A stretch of 64,000 bases of DNA from contig NC_041037.1 in assembly GCF_900634625.1 (NCBI RefSeq), positions 14,549,065-14,613,064 on the forward strand. The letters are read 5' to 3'. Positions 1 through 12,006 of the stretch are shown in pieces. Source of the stretch: Parambassis ranga (taxonomy: Eukaryota > Chordata > Actinopteri > Ambassidae). The notes beneath the pieces are model-generated. The model searched no databases and was not told where the DNA came from. It was given only the letters and a program-made list of their open reading frames with translations. Each line of letters starts with the position of its first letter. Position 1 is the first letter of the stretch. Both the position numbers and the translations under genes were made by a program.

Positions 1-663
1 GCAGGCATTTGGCCAGCAGGAGAGGACACAGCCCTAAGGTGATGCCGTGGTTTACTCTGGGAGGTGTAGGAGTGCAGCAACCTTCCCTGTTCTCCAGCCA
101 CATGTATGCGGCAGCTGTAACTGTGAGGGGGCGTCCTGCCGAGGCAAGAGAGCATTAATATGGATCAGCCTCCTAACCGCATCATCAAGCCTCTCACACT
201 GAGTTAAGTGTTAAATTCATCACACATCGTTTCATCTCTCGTGACGATCAAACGCCCATTTGTGTCTCTGGATGGAACTCTTAGCTTCGTAGCACTTTTT
301 CTCACACACACACACACAAACACACCGCCCCCATCCTTACCCCCTACCCCCGCCTGAGGCGGCTCTGTGACATCAAAAGGAGCTAAGCGCTTTGCATCGT
401 GGGTAAGATCTGGGAGCGTGACGGCTACAGAGTCTTTAGTCTCATTAAAGAGTTCTAGAGCTGCAACTCTCACATTAAAGAACTCTGGAAACTTCTTTCT
501 GCTCGTCCCTTTTGGAGCAGCCACCAGATGTGACATGTCTCAAAAGTCTTTTTAAATGTAATATAAAGAGGATGTTCCCAAATAAGCCCAATATGTGTTT
601 ACAAACAGGATATGGAGTCATTTGGTCAATTACAGAATACACTTTGAAGTTTACTTAAAAAAG
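1..663. other. Flank downstream of cnmd, no gene recognised
   Basis: I see no convincing exon on either strand. The stretch holds a short (CA)n run near 303-320 and ordinary AT-rich sequence. Confidence 0.5.
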
Positions 664-669
664 TTTATT
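664..669 (-). terminator. Candidate poly(A) signal of cnmd
   Basis: The plus strand reads TTTATT, which is AATAAA on the minus strand, about 670 nt downstream of the cnmd stop codon. If used, the 3' UTR spans about 650-1336. A 16-base G run on the plus strand near 1311-1326 would lie just inside this UTR. Confidence 0.5.
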
Positions 670-1336
670 CAATAATATTGCACTTTGAGACCGCTTCTTC
701 AATGCAGATCAAATGTCATTTAGATAAAAGTTTTGGAGACAAAGTGTACAGTACATTGTTTTAATGAAAGCTAAACAAAACGAGAGTTTGAGACAAAAAC
801 AAAAATTATTTCTAACTGAAGTGAAACTGAAACAAGCTATAGATTCTATATTTAAGCCAGCCAGCTGCTAATGTAATCCCCTATACACTTATTTACAGAA
901 AGCAAAGAATGAAAGAGTCGGCGCTATAGATGTAAGTTTCTGCTTTTCCTATGGCTAAATGGGTGATGTTTGACATACTTTGGTGATTATGTGGAGCGGC
1001 TGGTGCTGTGTATCATAACCTGCTGTACATCCTCTGACAGCAGGATGTGTGCTGTAGTTCAGAAGCGCATAAATCGATAGCAGGTATGTTTTTTTAATAA
1101 GACAAGCTGTGCAGTGTGCAGGCACTGCGTACCTTTACATGGGAGATCATGACTGTCCTAGATTTTGTACCATGAATTTATAATGTGTGGACACACCTCC
1201 TGGTACAGAGTAGCAGGTACCTACAGTAGATGAAAGTAAGAAAGCACCTTCTCCCCTCTGTGAACCCCCTCCCTTTCTTCCCTCTTTGGTCTCCAGCATC
1301 TCTCTTTAGTATGGGGGGGGGGGGGGTTGAGGCAGC

Positions 1337-4300
1337 TTACACCAGACCCAGGATTCGTGCCACCCACCAGTTGCAGGGCATGATGATTCTACAGGCCACC
1401 CTGCAGCCCCTGTAGTGGTATGGCCATGGATAGTATCCTCCGAGCGGCTCACAGATCCTCTGGCAGTGGGTGTAGCTGCGACGGCACTCTGTGCAGCACA
1501 CACCCTGGTGGTCCAACATAGGGTCAATGTTCATGGTGTTCTGCTCGCCCTCGAGGCCTCTCTGAGTGGAGGGAATAGAGGGTGAGTGTGGTATGAATAG
1601 TCACAGACTGACTGTGACTATTCATACTGTACATCTTCAGTGACGACTAAACTAATTTCAAACCAATTAAAAATGGATTTCCAACAGACGGGATGGAGGG
1701 GGAGGGTTGTTGTCAGATGTGGGATTTGTTGTCAAATATTTTCTTTTCCAGTGTTGTGCTTGCTGTTTACCCCCTTCTGTGGTTGTCAGGAGTGTGTTGG
1801 TGTGGGTGGAGGCTTCAGTCTGAGCAGTGGGGTGGGAGAGGGATTAGGAAAAGTGGGGCCCAGCATAAGGGGTGAGGATGAGGGGTGTGCGAGGGCAAGG
1901 GTGTATATGTATATAGGAGTCTGTGTGTGCTTAGCAGGGCAAAGGGGACACATAGGAAGGGGGAGGAGGGGGGGTGTAGTGGAATTATTCATACAGCCTC
2001 AATGCTGAAAGAAAAGCTTTGGACAGCCACACACAGAAAATGCATACACAGAAAACACACCCACGCATACACTCAGATCTGCAGTGACAATCTGGGCCCC
2101 TTCACCGTGACCCTGGCATCTGCTGCAGCTCGCACAGCTGTGAGAAAGTCTTCAGAAAAAAAGCCTTATCAGGTAGCCTTCAGATCTGAACAGACAGCTG
2201 CGAATGTTGTGGCCGGATGTAAACACAGCAGAAGAAGAAACGTGCGAGTTCTGTTTGTGTGACTCACCTGATAGGGGTTCTCCGGGTTGAACTCTGCCTC
2301 CACGTCCTCCTCCTCCTCCCCGGCCACGGCTGCCTGGCGGCGCTGGCGGGGGGCCGCCCTCCTCTTCCTCTGGCCGCCTGCACACATCACAGTCTTAGTA
2401 TCTGACAGCAGACCAAATTTAGGAGCGGAGTGGCACTAATGTGGCACGGCTGCTGATTGCAGAGCCGTTTCTCTGGCAGCATTTTGAAGTTTTCAGATAA
2501 AGTAGAGTCAAATTGTGTTTTGAGAACTTTTGACCTCCCTGCATGCTAAAAAAATTGTGTACTCAGAAGCTGGAAAACTTCAAAAGGACTTCTGCCTTTT
2601 CTTTTTAGCCTGTTTTTCGCTCTGTAGCTAAGGTGTTAAATGGAAATACTTGAACTATATCCTGTTGTTTTGTCTTGTTTTCTCTTCTGATCTAAACCAC
2701 TTACTCCTTGAGTAGGTTGGACGGAGCCAGAAGATTGGCAGGTCTCCACACAAGTGCTTGATCTTGTCGCTGAGGAAGGCGGAGTCTGAGAGGGGCGTTT
2801 CAGCTGCCACCCAGACCAGATCGTCCTCAAACTTGGCCGGCATCACTTCGTCCTCCTTTGGGGGGGAAAAATGAAGGTGAGGCTGATGTCCAATTAAAAA
2901 AAACAGCATGAGAACAAAACCCCTGGCAGCTGAAGGTGTAGCATCCTGTTTGTTTATGTATCTGCTTTAAATAGCACACACTCGGCACACACTCTTTGCA
3001 TTCAGTCTGAGTCTAATCTGCATTAATGCTATGCTGTTAATGTTCTTCATAAGAACATAAAAACAGTAAAAAGGAAGCCCTTGAGGCTTCAGCATACAGA
3101 TTCCCTTTGCGCTAACGTTTAGCTGCACACACAGTGTCAGGACTCATCAACATCTGAAGGCAAGGAGAGATTGGATGTCCTAAATTTACAGGTTTGTGCA
3201 GATAAACTAATGAGGTTTTCAGAGGAGAGGCTGTGTAAACATACAGACTCTGTATCCACAGCCTGCAGGTAAAGGGGGGGATTCTGTGGGGATGATTTTG
3301 CCCAGAGGCGCTTGTTCCTGAGGCCTGCGCTGCACTAGCCACAGCCGTGTTTAGGGAATGTTATATCCTCCAACCTTTCAGAAATGCTGCTGCTGTTTTT
3401 TTTTTTTCAGCTCAAATGATTTGCTGGAGGGACAAATAAAAGCGGGGGTCCTTCTCCACTGCTCGGCTGACTGATAAGAGTTTATCTGACCCACTCTCTC
3501 TGGATGGAGACGCACGCATGCTTGTGTGTATCTGTGTGTGTGTGTGTGCTTATCTAACTCATATTTGCCATCACTCTAAATTATAGCAAATGACCAGCCT
3601 GCAGCAACCATTATAACAACATCTCCACGTCTCCTAACACACACAGATACACACGCACGCACACACCGAATAAATGATCATTTATGAGCCAAAGAGAGGC
3701 AATAACACAAATGCACACACAAAAGCACAAACGTGAAATAAATGATCGTTTATGAGGCAGACAGAGGCAATGAGAGCAGCCCAGCGTGATAATTAATTGT
3801 GTTCTTGTGTGTGTGCGTGTGTGTTTTGAGTGTTTATGCGCACACATGTTCATGAGAGGCAGTTCTGGTGATGTGGATTTATGGAGATGTGAAGCTTATG
3901 CACAACTAAATGATTTTAATTATCAGACAGCCTCAATTGAGCAATCACAAGCTGTGGCGGTGGTGTCTTTGGTGATAACTATACACACATACTGTATGTG
4001 GAAAAACAGACCTCTGCTGTTTAGTTCATTTTTTGTCTAATATACCACAAAACTATTACTTGATGGAAACCCATTGATGAAAGTCATCTGTTTCCACCTG
4101 GAAGACTGGACAAATTACAAGAAGTACACCTTTTAGAGTTATTAAGATAAACGTATACTGTTAAATTATGAGTAATGTGGTGCTTGTGTGTCCATATGTG
4201 ACCATACAAATATGCTTATGTTCAGCTGGCTTGACTACAGATGTGCTACATTGCATGATGTTGGTTATTTACATAATGTTTTTTGCTGACATTAGGAATG

Positions 4301-6638
4301 CATACAGGTAATAGTCATATGTTGTATTACAAAAATTCATTAGTGTTAAGGTAAAGTATAAGCTATAATATGCTCTAAAAGGGGCGGGGCATTGGTGATG
4401 TCCATGTGACACAGATACAGGAAATATTGTCCTTGGGTCATATCAGGCTTAATGCTATCTGCATGTTAGCATTTCTGCTTAATAAGTAGGCTATGGCTTA
4501 TGTCATGTTTTGGTATTGCTGTGGTGGTTTGTGCTGCTTAATCAGTGTCCAGCAGCACTGTCAGTAATGACTGGTTAAGATGTGCACCCATGACCAGATG
4601 TGTGTTGTATGCTCTGAAACACAAGCTGATGATTTCTTTAAGGCATATTAGACAAACAAAATCCACCCACCAGTTCAAATGTCAGTGAGTCCTTGTCCAG
4701 AGCCTCCACATCAGGCAGGTGAGCTTTCACCTGAGTTTTGATGTAGCACTTCTCCCTTCCTGAAAAGCGGATTCCTGTGATCCCCTAGGGACAAATAACA
4801 ATCAGCAATTTAGATTTTGGAATTTTTCCATTTATGTCACATTAACATCTGTATGAGTTTGATCAGATTTGAGGCTTTTATGCACTATTTTAGATGAGAA
4901 AATCAATCACAGGGACACTGTGATTAAAGGTCAAAATTTCAATAGTTAAAAGGCTAAAACTGCTGCTTCACTTGTCTGATTGGCCTGATTGGGGCACTTT
5001 AATTAAAGGTCAAAAACCACCAGTCTGAACGTAATGAAAATTGGAGGGACAATGCATCTTGACACTGATTGCCCCTAAGGTGATAACATGTCTACTTGTT
5101 CTTAATTTCTCCGCTGTGGTAATGAGCCAGTCTCCCCACAAGGGTCTTTAAAGTTTCAACCGATCTGATTGACTTCCCCTCTCGTGCTCTGAACACCCTT
5201 CTGATTTTTTTCTTCTTTTATTGGATTGATTTCAACTGAACTCACAATCTCAAAGTCGTGGACCTCCACGGCCTCATCCGCCCCGCTGCCGGTGCTGAAC
5301 CTCTCCATGTTTTTGGCTGTGTCAATCTCCATTGAACCCTCCTCCACTTTGCCATTGATGCTCATGCTGTAGTGGACATTGTAGACCTGCACACACACAC
5401 ACACATGAGTTTCAGACTGGCATGCAAGGTATGAGAGCCCTCAGTCACCCCACCCCCCTGACACTCTCTCTTTCACTCTCACCCTCCTTCTCCTCTCTTG
5501 CACACTGAGATCACATATCTGTTTTTCAGGCACACATTCATTAATTCATTCAGAACAATAGAATCCTTGTGTCTCACGGTGATGTTTTCCTGTGTCTTTC
5601 CATCACCTCTTAATAACATTTTCTAAATAAAACTGCTCAAAAGCTCCATCAGCCTCTTCTCTCTTACACCTCTTGCCCCTGGAGCATCAGCCGGACCAAA
5701 GAGCAACCCCCCACCCCCCCAACCACACCACCATGATCCATCAACATGCACACAACGCCTCCATTCACCAAGCTCTGCTTCAGACTGTACCATAGAAATG
5801 GAGTGTTTAATGTGCTGTTTGCCTACACTGCAAAAAAAGGTCCATCTTAAGGAGCTGCTTTAGTCCACTGAGGCTGTTTAATTCAAGCACATTAGAAAAT
5901 CACTGATAGAATACCACTGATGACTAATTTTCACCAGTTAACAATTTAAGAGGCTTGTCTCTACAGTTAAATTAGATTATTTTTATAGAGTCCAATTTCT
6001 TCTTCTGTGGTTAAGCCACTTAGTTTACAAAGCTTTCAACTTGAAAAAACTGCATCTAATCATCAGTCTATCAATTTAAATGTGAATATACTAACTGCAC
6101 TTTTGGCTTAATATATACAACCAACAATGCGCTTTTATGAACCACATTATTACTATGAAAAATAGTTTGTTTTAAGTGTCGCGAAGACTGAAATGAGGAA
6201 GTTTCGCTCTTACATGTTTCTCATTGTTGTTCCAGAAATAAAAAGCTCCGACGGCTCCCAGCAGAAGCAGGAGGGCTCCAGCGATGAGCACCGCGATCCC
6301 GGCCTTCAGGAGGCGTCCCGTGGCGGCGGGCTTGACCGCCACGGCGGAATAGGCCTATATGGTAAACAAACAAACAAACACACACACACAAACAAACAAA
6401 CCATAAGACGACAAACTGACTGCATATGTTGCCTTACTGACCGTGACTGTGCAATGATGTCCACCTATAGTCTCTCTAACAGTGAAGGGCCCCATAGATG
6501 TAAAATATCATATGTTAGCTGTTAAAGCCTGTTGCTGAGGTGCTGTATGGGTCTGTAGAGACTCACCGGCGGCAAGAACTGATGCATGTCCTCTGGTCCC
6601 GCCGAAGCGATCGGTACTTTCTCAGAGCTCCCTGCCAT
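1337..6638 (-). CDS. cnmd: Chondromodulin (leukocyte cell-derived chemotaxin 1)
   Basis: Type II membrane precursor of a secreted anti-angiogenic and cartilage growth factor. Seven coding exons were placed from GT-AG sites in a consistent frame: 6567-6638, 6214-6354, 5246-5386, 4671-4784, 2705-2855, 2268-2377, 1337-1561. They encode about 317 aa (human about 334). A hydrophobic segment lies at about residues 42-64. The BRICHOS region follows, with VYNVHYSMSING at its start and GDLPIFWL near its end. A furin-type RKRR at about 210-213 separates it from the mature peptide. The C-terminus carries the eight-cysteine chondromodulin domain (CRRSYTHC, ICEPLGGYYPWPY) and ends WWVARILGLV, nearly identical to mammals. 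The start ATG is in MAGSSEKVPIA, matching the family N-terminus. The acceptor of exon 3 abuts a (TG)n run. Tenomodulin is the paralogue, but the furin site and pcdh8 synteny favour cnmd. Confidence 0.95.
3660..3775. repeat. Diverged tandem duplication in a cnmd intron
   Basis: Two copies of an AAATAAATGATC(A/G)TTTATGAG unit, each followed by an AGAGGCAAT-like segment, lie about 70 bp apart in the large intron between exons 4 and 5. No function is evident. Confidence 0.6.
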
Positions 6639-8451
6639 GACTGGAGCCAGACACCTGTGGAAATCCCGGTCCACTAACTCCACTAACTCCACTAACTTCT
6701 CTCTCTCTCTCTCTCTCTCGCTCTCTCACTCACTCACTCACACACACACATGATGGAGGGACACTCCCTCTCGGACTCACAGGTTCAGTTTTGTGCATTC
6801 CTTTCCCAAATGTCGACACTTTAATCAGAAGTTAAATTCTAACCTGCGGCTCATGATCATCAAATTATAAAGGACCACAAACTTGAGCCTGAAGTTTTAG
6901 CCTATGCTTTCTTTCAGAAAGTCATTAATGACTTTTTCCCTTTGAAGATCACAGGCCGGGCTATATGCTGCTCATGTAACTTACATGAGTTTGATTCCTG
7001 CTATGATCTTCAGAATTTCATATCATTAGGCAACCTTGGAGGACAGCCTTAAGATCTATTCAGTAATTAAAGAAAATGATGAAGAAAGGAGGAGTCACAT
7101 CCTCACATCACCTTTGCACACCTCCTACTCCTGCATCCCCTCCTTCCCCTCCCCTCCTGCCGTCTCTGTTTCTCAAAGCCTCCACAGACTGCTTCAGGTC
7201 AAAGGTGACCGGCGGAATTTCGCGTGTTGTTTTTCCATTCCTGGGACAGTATATTTACACTGCAGTGGTGTGCAAAAGCGGCAGCTTGATAGACACATTT
7301 AGACCATATTTCCCTACATATTTAATATCTGCGTCCAGAACAGTAGTTTGCTGTGAATCCATGAATGATAATGACCAGCTTATGTAAGGGGCGCACGGTG
7401 CGCATTTGGCAGATCGACAAAAAGCTCCCAGACAGAAAGACTTCCTCACAAGGTCTTCACGTTCTTTGATCAAAAAAAAACAGCAGACCTGCGTTTGGAT
7501 ACACTGTCAAACTTATTCTCCGACTTATGCACGGAAGCTTAGGAGACAATCAAATGCGCCTTTACGCACAGTCACTCGCATTATGCATGTCTCTTTTCAG
7601 GTTCTAACAGCACGCCTTTGATTCCGGTGTTAACACACGTGTCCTTTGTCCAAATAAATGCAGCTGTTCAGTCCACAATAAACAGAACAGGAATACGTAT
7701 GAATGTTTTTGCCCCATATGTATACAGTCACGGAGTGATTTGCTCAAAAACCTTGACGTCTGCTCTGGCATCTCTCCAACAAAATCGTGTTCACAGAGGG
7801 GGAAAAAACTTAACTGACCTTCTTCAGTGGGCTGCAAGGACAGAGGCTCACAGCTGCAATAACAGCGACGCCTGTCGGCTTTCACAAGAGACTGATACCC
7901 CTGCTGCAAGGCACTCACTGAATCACCCCAACAAGAACATCAGTCCCTTTTTTTCAGAACAGTATTTCAAAGTTTATTTCTTTTCAGAATATTGTGATGA
8001 TAAAAAAAACAATTCTGTACAATTACTTATTATTGCATTCAAATAATTTCAATACATCTCTCAACTTGATACATTGTGAAACACCAGCCCTCAAACAAAC
8101 ACTCAGTTTCTGGGGCCATTTTTAAATAATATAGGCATGCTTAAAGATCAATAATTACAATTCATATTTACACATATTGGCTCATTTTATAAGTCTTATA
8201 AAAAATAAAGTCTCTGTATGTACAAATCTTGCATATGATACATTTCATGTCCAACAAAATGTCTTAAAGTGATTGAATGGACCTCTAATGTGGCTTTTAC
8301 ATAAAAACAAAAACAGGCAAATATTAGGATATAAACTTAGCTGTGCACACTCTCAACAACAAATACTTTACATTATTCTCATTGATCATAAATTAAACCT
8401 TTGAATACATTATACGTGTGTTTGAGAGTGAGCTGGTGAGTGCAGTCTGTT
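6639..8451. other. cnmd upstream region and pcdh8 3' flank
   Basis: This intergenic stretch of about 1.8 kb separates two genes on the same strand. It holds a (CT)n tract (about 6699-6727) just upstream of the cnmd start, likely in its promoter or 5' UTR. The part below 8452 should contain the pcdh8 3' UTR. I see no coding exon. Confidence 0.55.
7973..7978 (-). terminator. Candidate poly(A) signal of pcdh8
   Basis: TTTATT on the plus strand gives AATAAA on the minus strand, about 475 nt past the pcdh8 stop. The intervening sequence is AT-rich with no better candidate that I noticed. Confidence 0.45.
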
Positions 8452-11400
8452 TTAGACATCGTTGTTGGGGCAGTGTGTTGGTGTTGGGGTGTAAACAGGG
8501 ATGGACACATCACTGATCTCCTGAGCCCTCACAGGTCTGGGCGGGGTGACCAGAACGTAGTCGTACTCTCTGTGCAGCACCTTCTCATACACGCTCTGCA
8601 GGCCCACAGTTTTGGGGATGTGTGCCTGGTAGTAGTTGTCTCTGCGGTGGGGATCCCGGGGCAGTGAGGCAGTTTTGGAGAGGCTGCTGAAGGAGGAGAG
8701 GGTTGGAGCTGGAGAGGGAGCAGCGTTGGCTCTTACTGCAGAGGGGCTCCAGCATCGATCTGAGTGACCCAGGACTTTACACTCACTGGTGCAAGCCCAC
8801 AGAGCTGAAAGAGACAATGAAGAGGAGTAAGACTTCTGCTCATAGTCACGTCCCATCTGATGTCCATTTGAGTTGTTTTTATTTTTGATTGCCCTTACCA
8901 TTTTGGCCGCCCATGGGAGGAACTGCTGCCACATCTTTCTTCAGGCCAGTGTCTCCGCTGACATCACTGTCACTGTCATTGAAGTCACTGTCCCCCTTGC
9001 CACTGTCTTTGCCACTGAAGGCTGGGTCCCTGGCAGAGATGGTGGTGTAGGAGTTTCCTTTCCAGATAGTGATGGGTCTCACCGCCTCCTTGGCGTTCCC
9101 ATAGCCAGGCAGTGTGGAGTAGCCCTGGGGGAGAGAGGACAGAGAAAACATTGGTTATTGCCTGCTCCATGATCACATTGCAGATGGTTCCCTGTGTTTT
9201 GTTCCCCACCCACCCTCTGAGCAGTGTCCTAAAGGTGCAGCTCACCTCGTGTTTATTCCCTCGGCTCTTGCTGTTGTTGTCTGAGTCATACACACAGGGC
9301 ACCTCGCTGCCGTCCTCTGAGGCCGAGCACATGTCACTGCCCCCAGGGTGAGATGAGGTGAAACCTCCGGGCTGGCTGCTGTAGGAATGTCCCTCAAAGC
9401 CAGCTTCTCCTCCGGCTCCGTGGAGAGGTAGAAGCGGGTTCTCTACCACATGGGTCCTGCCCCGTTCCAGCGTGCCCTTCTCCCCATACGAGTCGCTGTC
9501 TTCTCCGCTTTTGTCCTGTTTGCGCCGGTTGCAGGTGGTGGCGATGAGGATGATGGCGAGCAGCAGGAGAGTGCAGCTCCCCGCGAGGACAACAATAATC
9601 ACCACAGACAGGTCCCACTGCGCGTGCACCTCATCCCCGCTGCCTGGCTGGTACACTGTCCTGTCGCTCGGCGGGGAGCCCGCGATGATGAGGAAGTGGA
9701 GCGTGGCGGTGGATGTGAGCGCGGGCCTCCCGTTGTCACTCACTGTTACGGTCACGCTCAGAGTTTCGTCCACGTCGTGGCTCAGAACCTGGTTCAGGTA
9801 GATCTCCCCTGTGGCTTTGTTAACAGAGAACACGGAGGGCTCACCGATGGCCAGTCCGTAGGACAGTTCCGAGTTCACACCCTCGTCTGCATCCCGCGCC
9901 TCCACCCGGGTTATGACGTAGCCAGATGGTGAGTCCCGGGGCAGGAGGACTTCAGCGGACCCGTTATTGAGAGCCGGATGAGTAATGATCGGTGCGTTAT
10001 CGTTCTGGTCCACTATCCTCACGTAGACATTCGCGCTGCCGGACAGGGGCGGAGAGCCGGCGTCACTGGCCGTGATGCGCAGCTCCATCTGTTTCATCAC
10101 CTCATAGTTGAAGCTCCGGAGCGCGTAAAGAGACCCGCTGGCAGGGTCCAGTGACACAAAGGTGGAAATGGGTGAGCCCATGAAATAAGTGTCCGCCAAT
10201 TTGTAGCTGACCTTCCCGTTTGCCCCCATGTCCAAGTCCCGCGCCACCACTGTGGTGATGTATGCGCCAGGTGCGTTGTTCTCCACCACAGCCACTTCAT
10301 ACACGGGCTTATTGAACACCGGTGCGTTATCGTTCTCGTCTGTCAGCCTGATGGTGTACTGAGTTATGGTCCTGAAGGGAGGGGAGCCCAGATCCTCTGC
10401 CACCACTGTCAGGTTATACTCAGGAATCTTTTCACGGTCTAGTGGGCTTGTGCTCACAATCATGAAGCTGTCCTCATACGCCTGCTGCAGTCTGAAGTGA
10501 TCGTGTCCGTACAGCGTGCAGTGCACCTGTCCGTTAGCGCCAGAGTCTCTGTCCGAGGTGCTGACCAGAGCCACGAAGCTCTCTCTGGCCGCCGCCTCCG
10601 TGATATACGCTATTCCCGCCGTGATGGATGTCATGGGGGTGATTGAGATCTCTGGTGCGTTGTCATTCACATCCTGCACCTGCACTACAATTTTGCAGAT
10701 GGCCGGACTCGGGTTCGGGCCCAAGTCCGTAGCCTGGACATCAAACTCGTACGTGTTCTTACTTTCAAAGTCAATCGGGCTCTCCAGGGTGAGCCGCCCG
10801 GTTTTCCTGTCCACTCTGAAGAGCTGTCGTATTTCGGGTGGCACCTGGTTACCGAACCCGTACACTACCTCACCGTTCAGCCCTTCGTCCGGGTCCTCTG
10901 CGTTCAGGTCCAGCAAGAGGGAGCCCACCGGTGCGTCCTCGGGCAGGTCCACAGAGAAGCTGCTCCTATCAAACACCGGGCTGTTGTCATTGTAGTCTTT
11001 CACCTTGATGTTGATGCGCGTTGTTCCTGTGCGGGACGGGTTGCCGCCATCCATGGCGACCAGCTCCAGCGCGTAAGAAGCCTGCGTCTCCCGGTCCAAC
11101 TCCTTCATGAGTACCAGCTCCGCATATTTAACCCCGTCGGCCCTGCTGAGCACGTCGATCGAAAAGTGACTGTTGACTGATATTTGGTAGCTTTGGATGT
11201 AGTTCACCCCGACATCCTCATCCACGGCAAAGTCCAGTGGGATCCGCGTGCCCACCGCTGTATTCTCGGAGATCTCCAGACTCGACTCTTTCCGGGGAAA
11301 CTCGGGGGAGTTGTCGTTGATGTCCTTGACCTCCACCTCGACGTGGATGAGTTTGAACTGCTCTTTGGAGAAGCTGACCACGTCAAAAGCGATGAGGCAG

Positions 11401-11702
11401 TGCAGGGTGTGTTTGCAGATCCGCTCTCTGTCTATCCTCTCTCCTATGGTCAGCTGCCCGTCGCTCTCCCTCAGACGGATAAAAGACGAGTTGAACTGTT
11501 TCATCATCCTGAAATTGTTCCTGGAGCCTCCCAAGGAAGAGGGAGTGGATGAGATGTCCTTGGCCAAGTTTCCAATCACTGTCCCCGGTGCGTCTTCCTC
11601 AAACGTTTGATATTTCACCGTCTTTCCTTGTGTGACAACAGCCAGGCTTGTCAAAGAGACACAGACTAGCATCAACAGCCCGTTCCACCCTGTTTCTCCC
11701 AT
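8452..11702 (-). CDS. pcdh8: Protocadherin-8 (paraxial protocadherin family)
   Basis: Homophilic, calcium-dependent adhesion protein of the delta-2 protocadherin group, with roles in somite and gastrulation movements and in synapses. Three coding exons: 9246-11702, 8899-9124 and 8452-8804, encoding about 1011 aa (human about 1070). A signal peptide (about residues 1-26) precedes KTVKYQTFEEDAPGTVIG, a close match to the family N-terminus. Cadherin repeats follow, with repeated DxNDN(S/A)P and DRE motifs. The transmembrane segment (VIIVVLAGSCTLLLLAIILI) lies near residues 697-722. The cytoplasmic tail has the family blocks KDSGKGDSDFNDSDSD, LGHSDRCWSPS and SLPRDPHRRDNYYQ. The huge first exon holds the whole ectodomain, transmembrane segment and proximal tail, as usual for protocadherins. 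Intron 1 is only 121 nt; retaining it would shift the frame and replace the distal tail. Confidence 0.96.
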
Positions 11703-11964
11703 CTTGACACCTTCTCTCCAATTATTCTGAAATTCGGCAAACTGTCCTCTCTGAGTCCAACTTCGTGTTTAAACAAAATTCACCTTGAAAAATCTGCTCC
11801 TTGTGCCCTCTGTTCGCCTCTCCGGGGCTGTTTTTTTAATACAAAGCATGTAATAAATATTCCATATGTATTTCAATGCGCACTCTGGATGCGCTCCGCT
11901 CTCTCTCTCTACTGGAGGTGTGCTGCTCTCTCAGCGCAAGAGGGCTGCAGTGTCTGCAGGAGGG

Positions 11965-12006
11965 TTTATACGGCGAGGCATGCAAATGAGCCTCACTGTG
12001 ACCAAT
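11965..12006 (-). promoter_or_regulatory. Predicted pcdh8 core promoter
   Basis: On the minus strand a TATAAA lies at 11970-11965. A perfect octamer ATGCAAAT (plus-strand reading, 11980-11987) lies about 10 bp further upstream, and a CCAAT motif (plus strand, 12002-12006) beyond that. Spacing predicts transcription starting near 11935-11940 with a 5' UTR of about 235 nt. POU-factor control is an inference from the octamer. Confidence 0.55.

Noticed and set aside
9394..11610. Several open frames of 60-160 codons on the plus strand and other minus frames across pcdh8
   Set aside because: They are antisense or out-of-frame shadows of the large protocadherin exon, with no domain similarity or splice context of their own.
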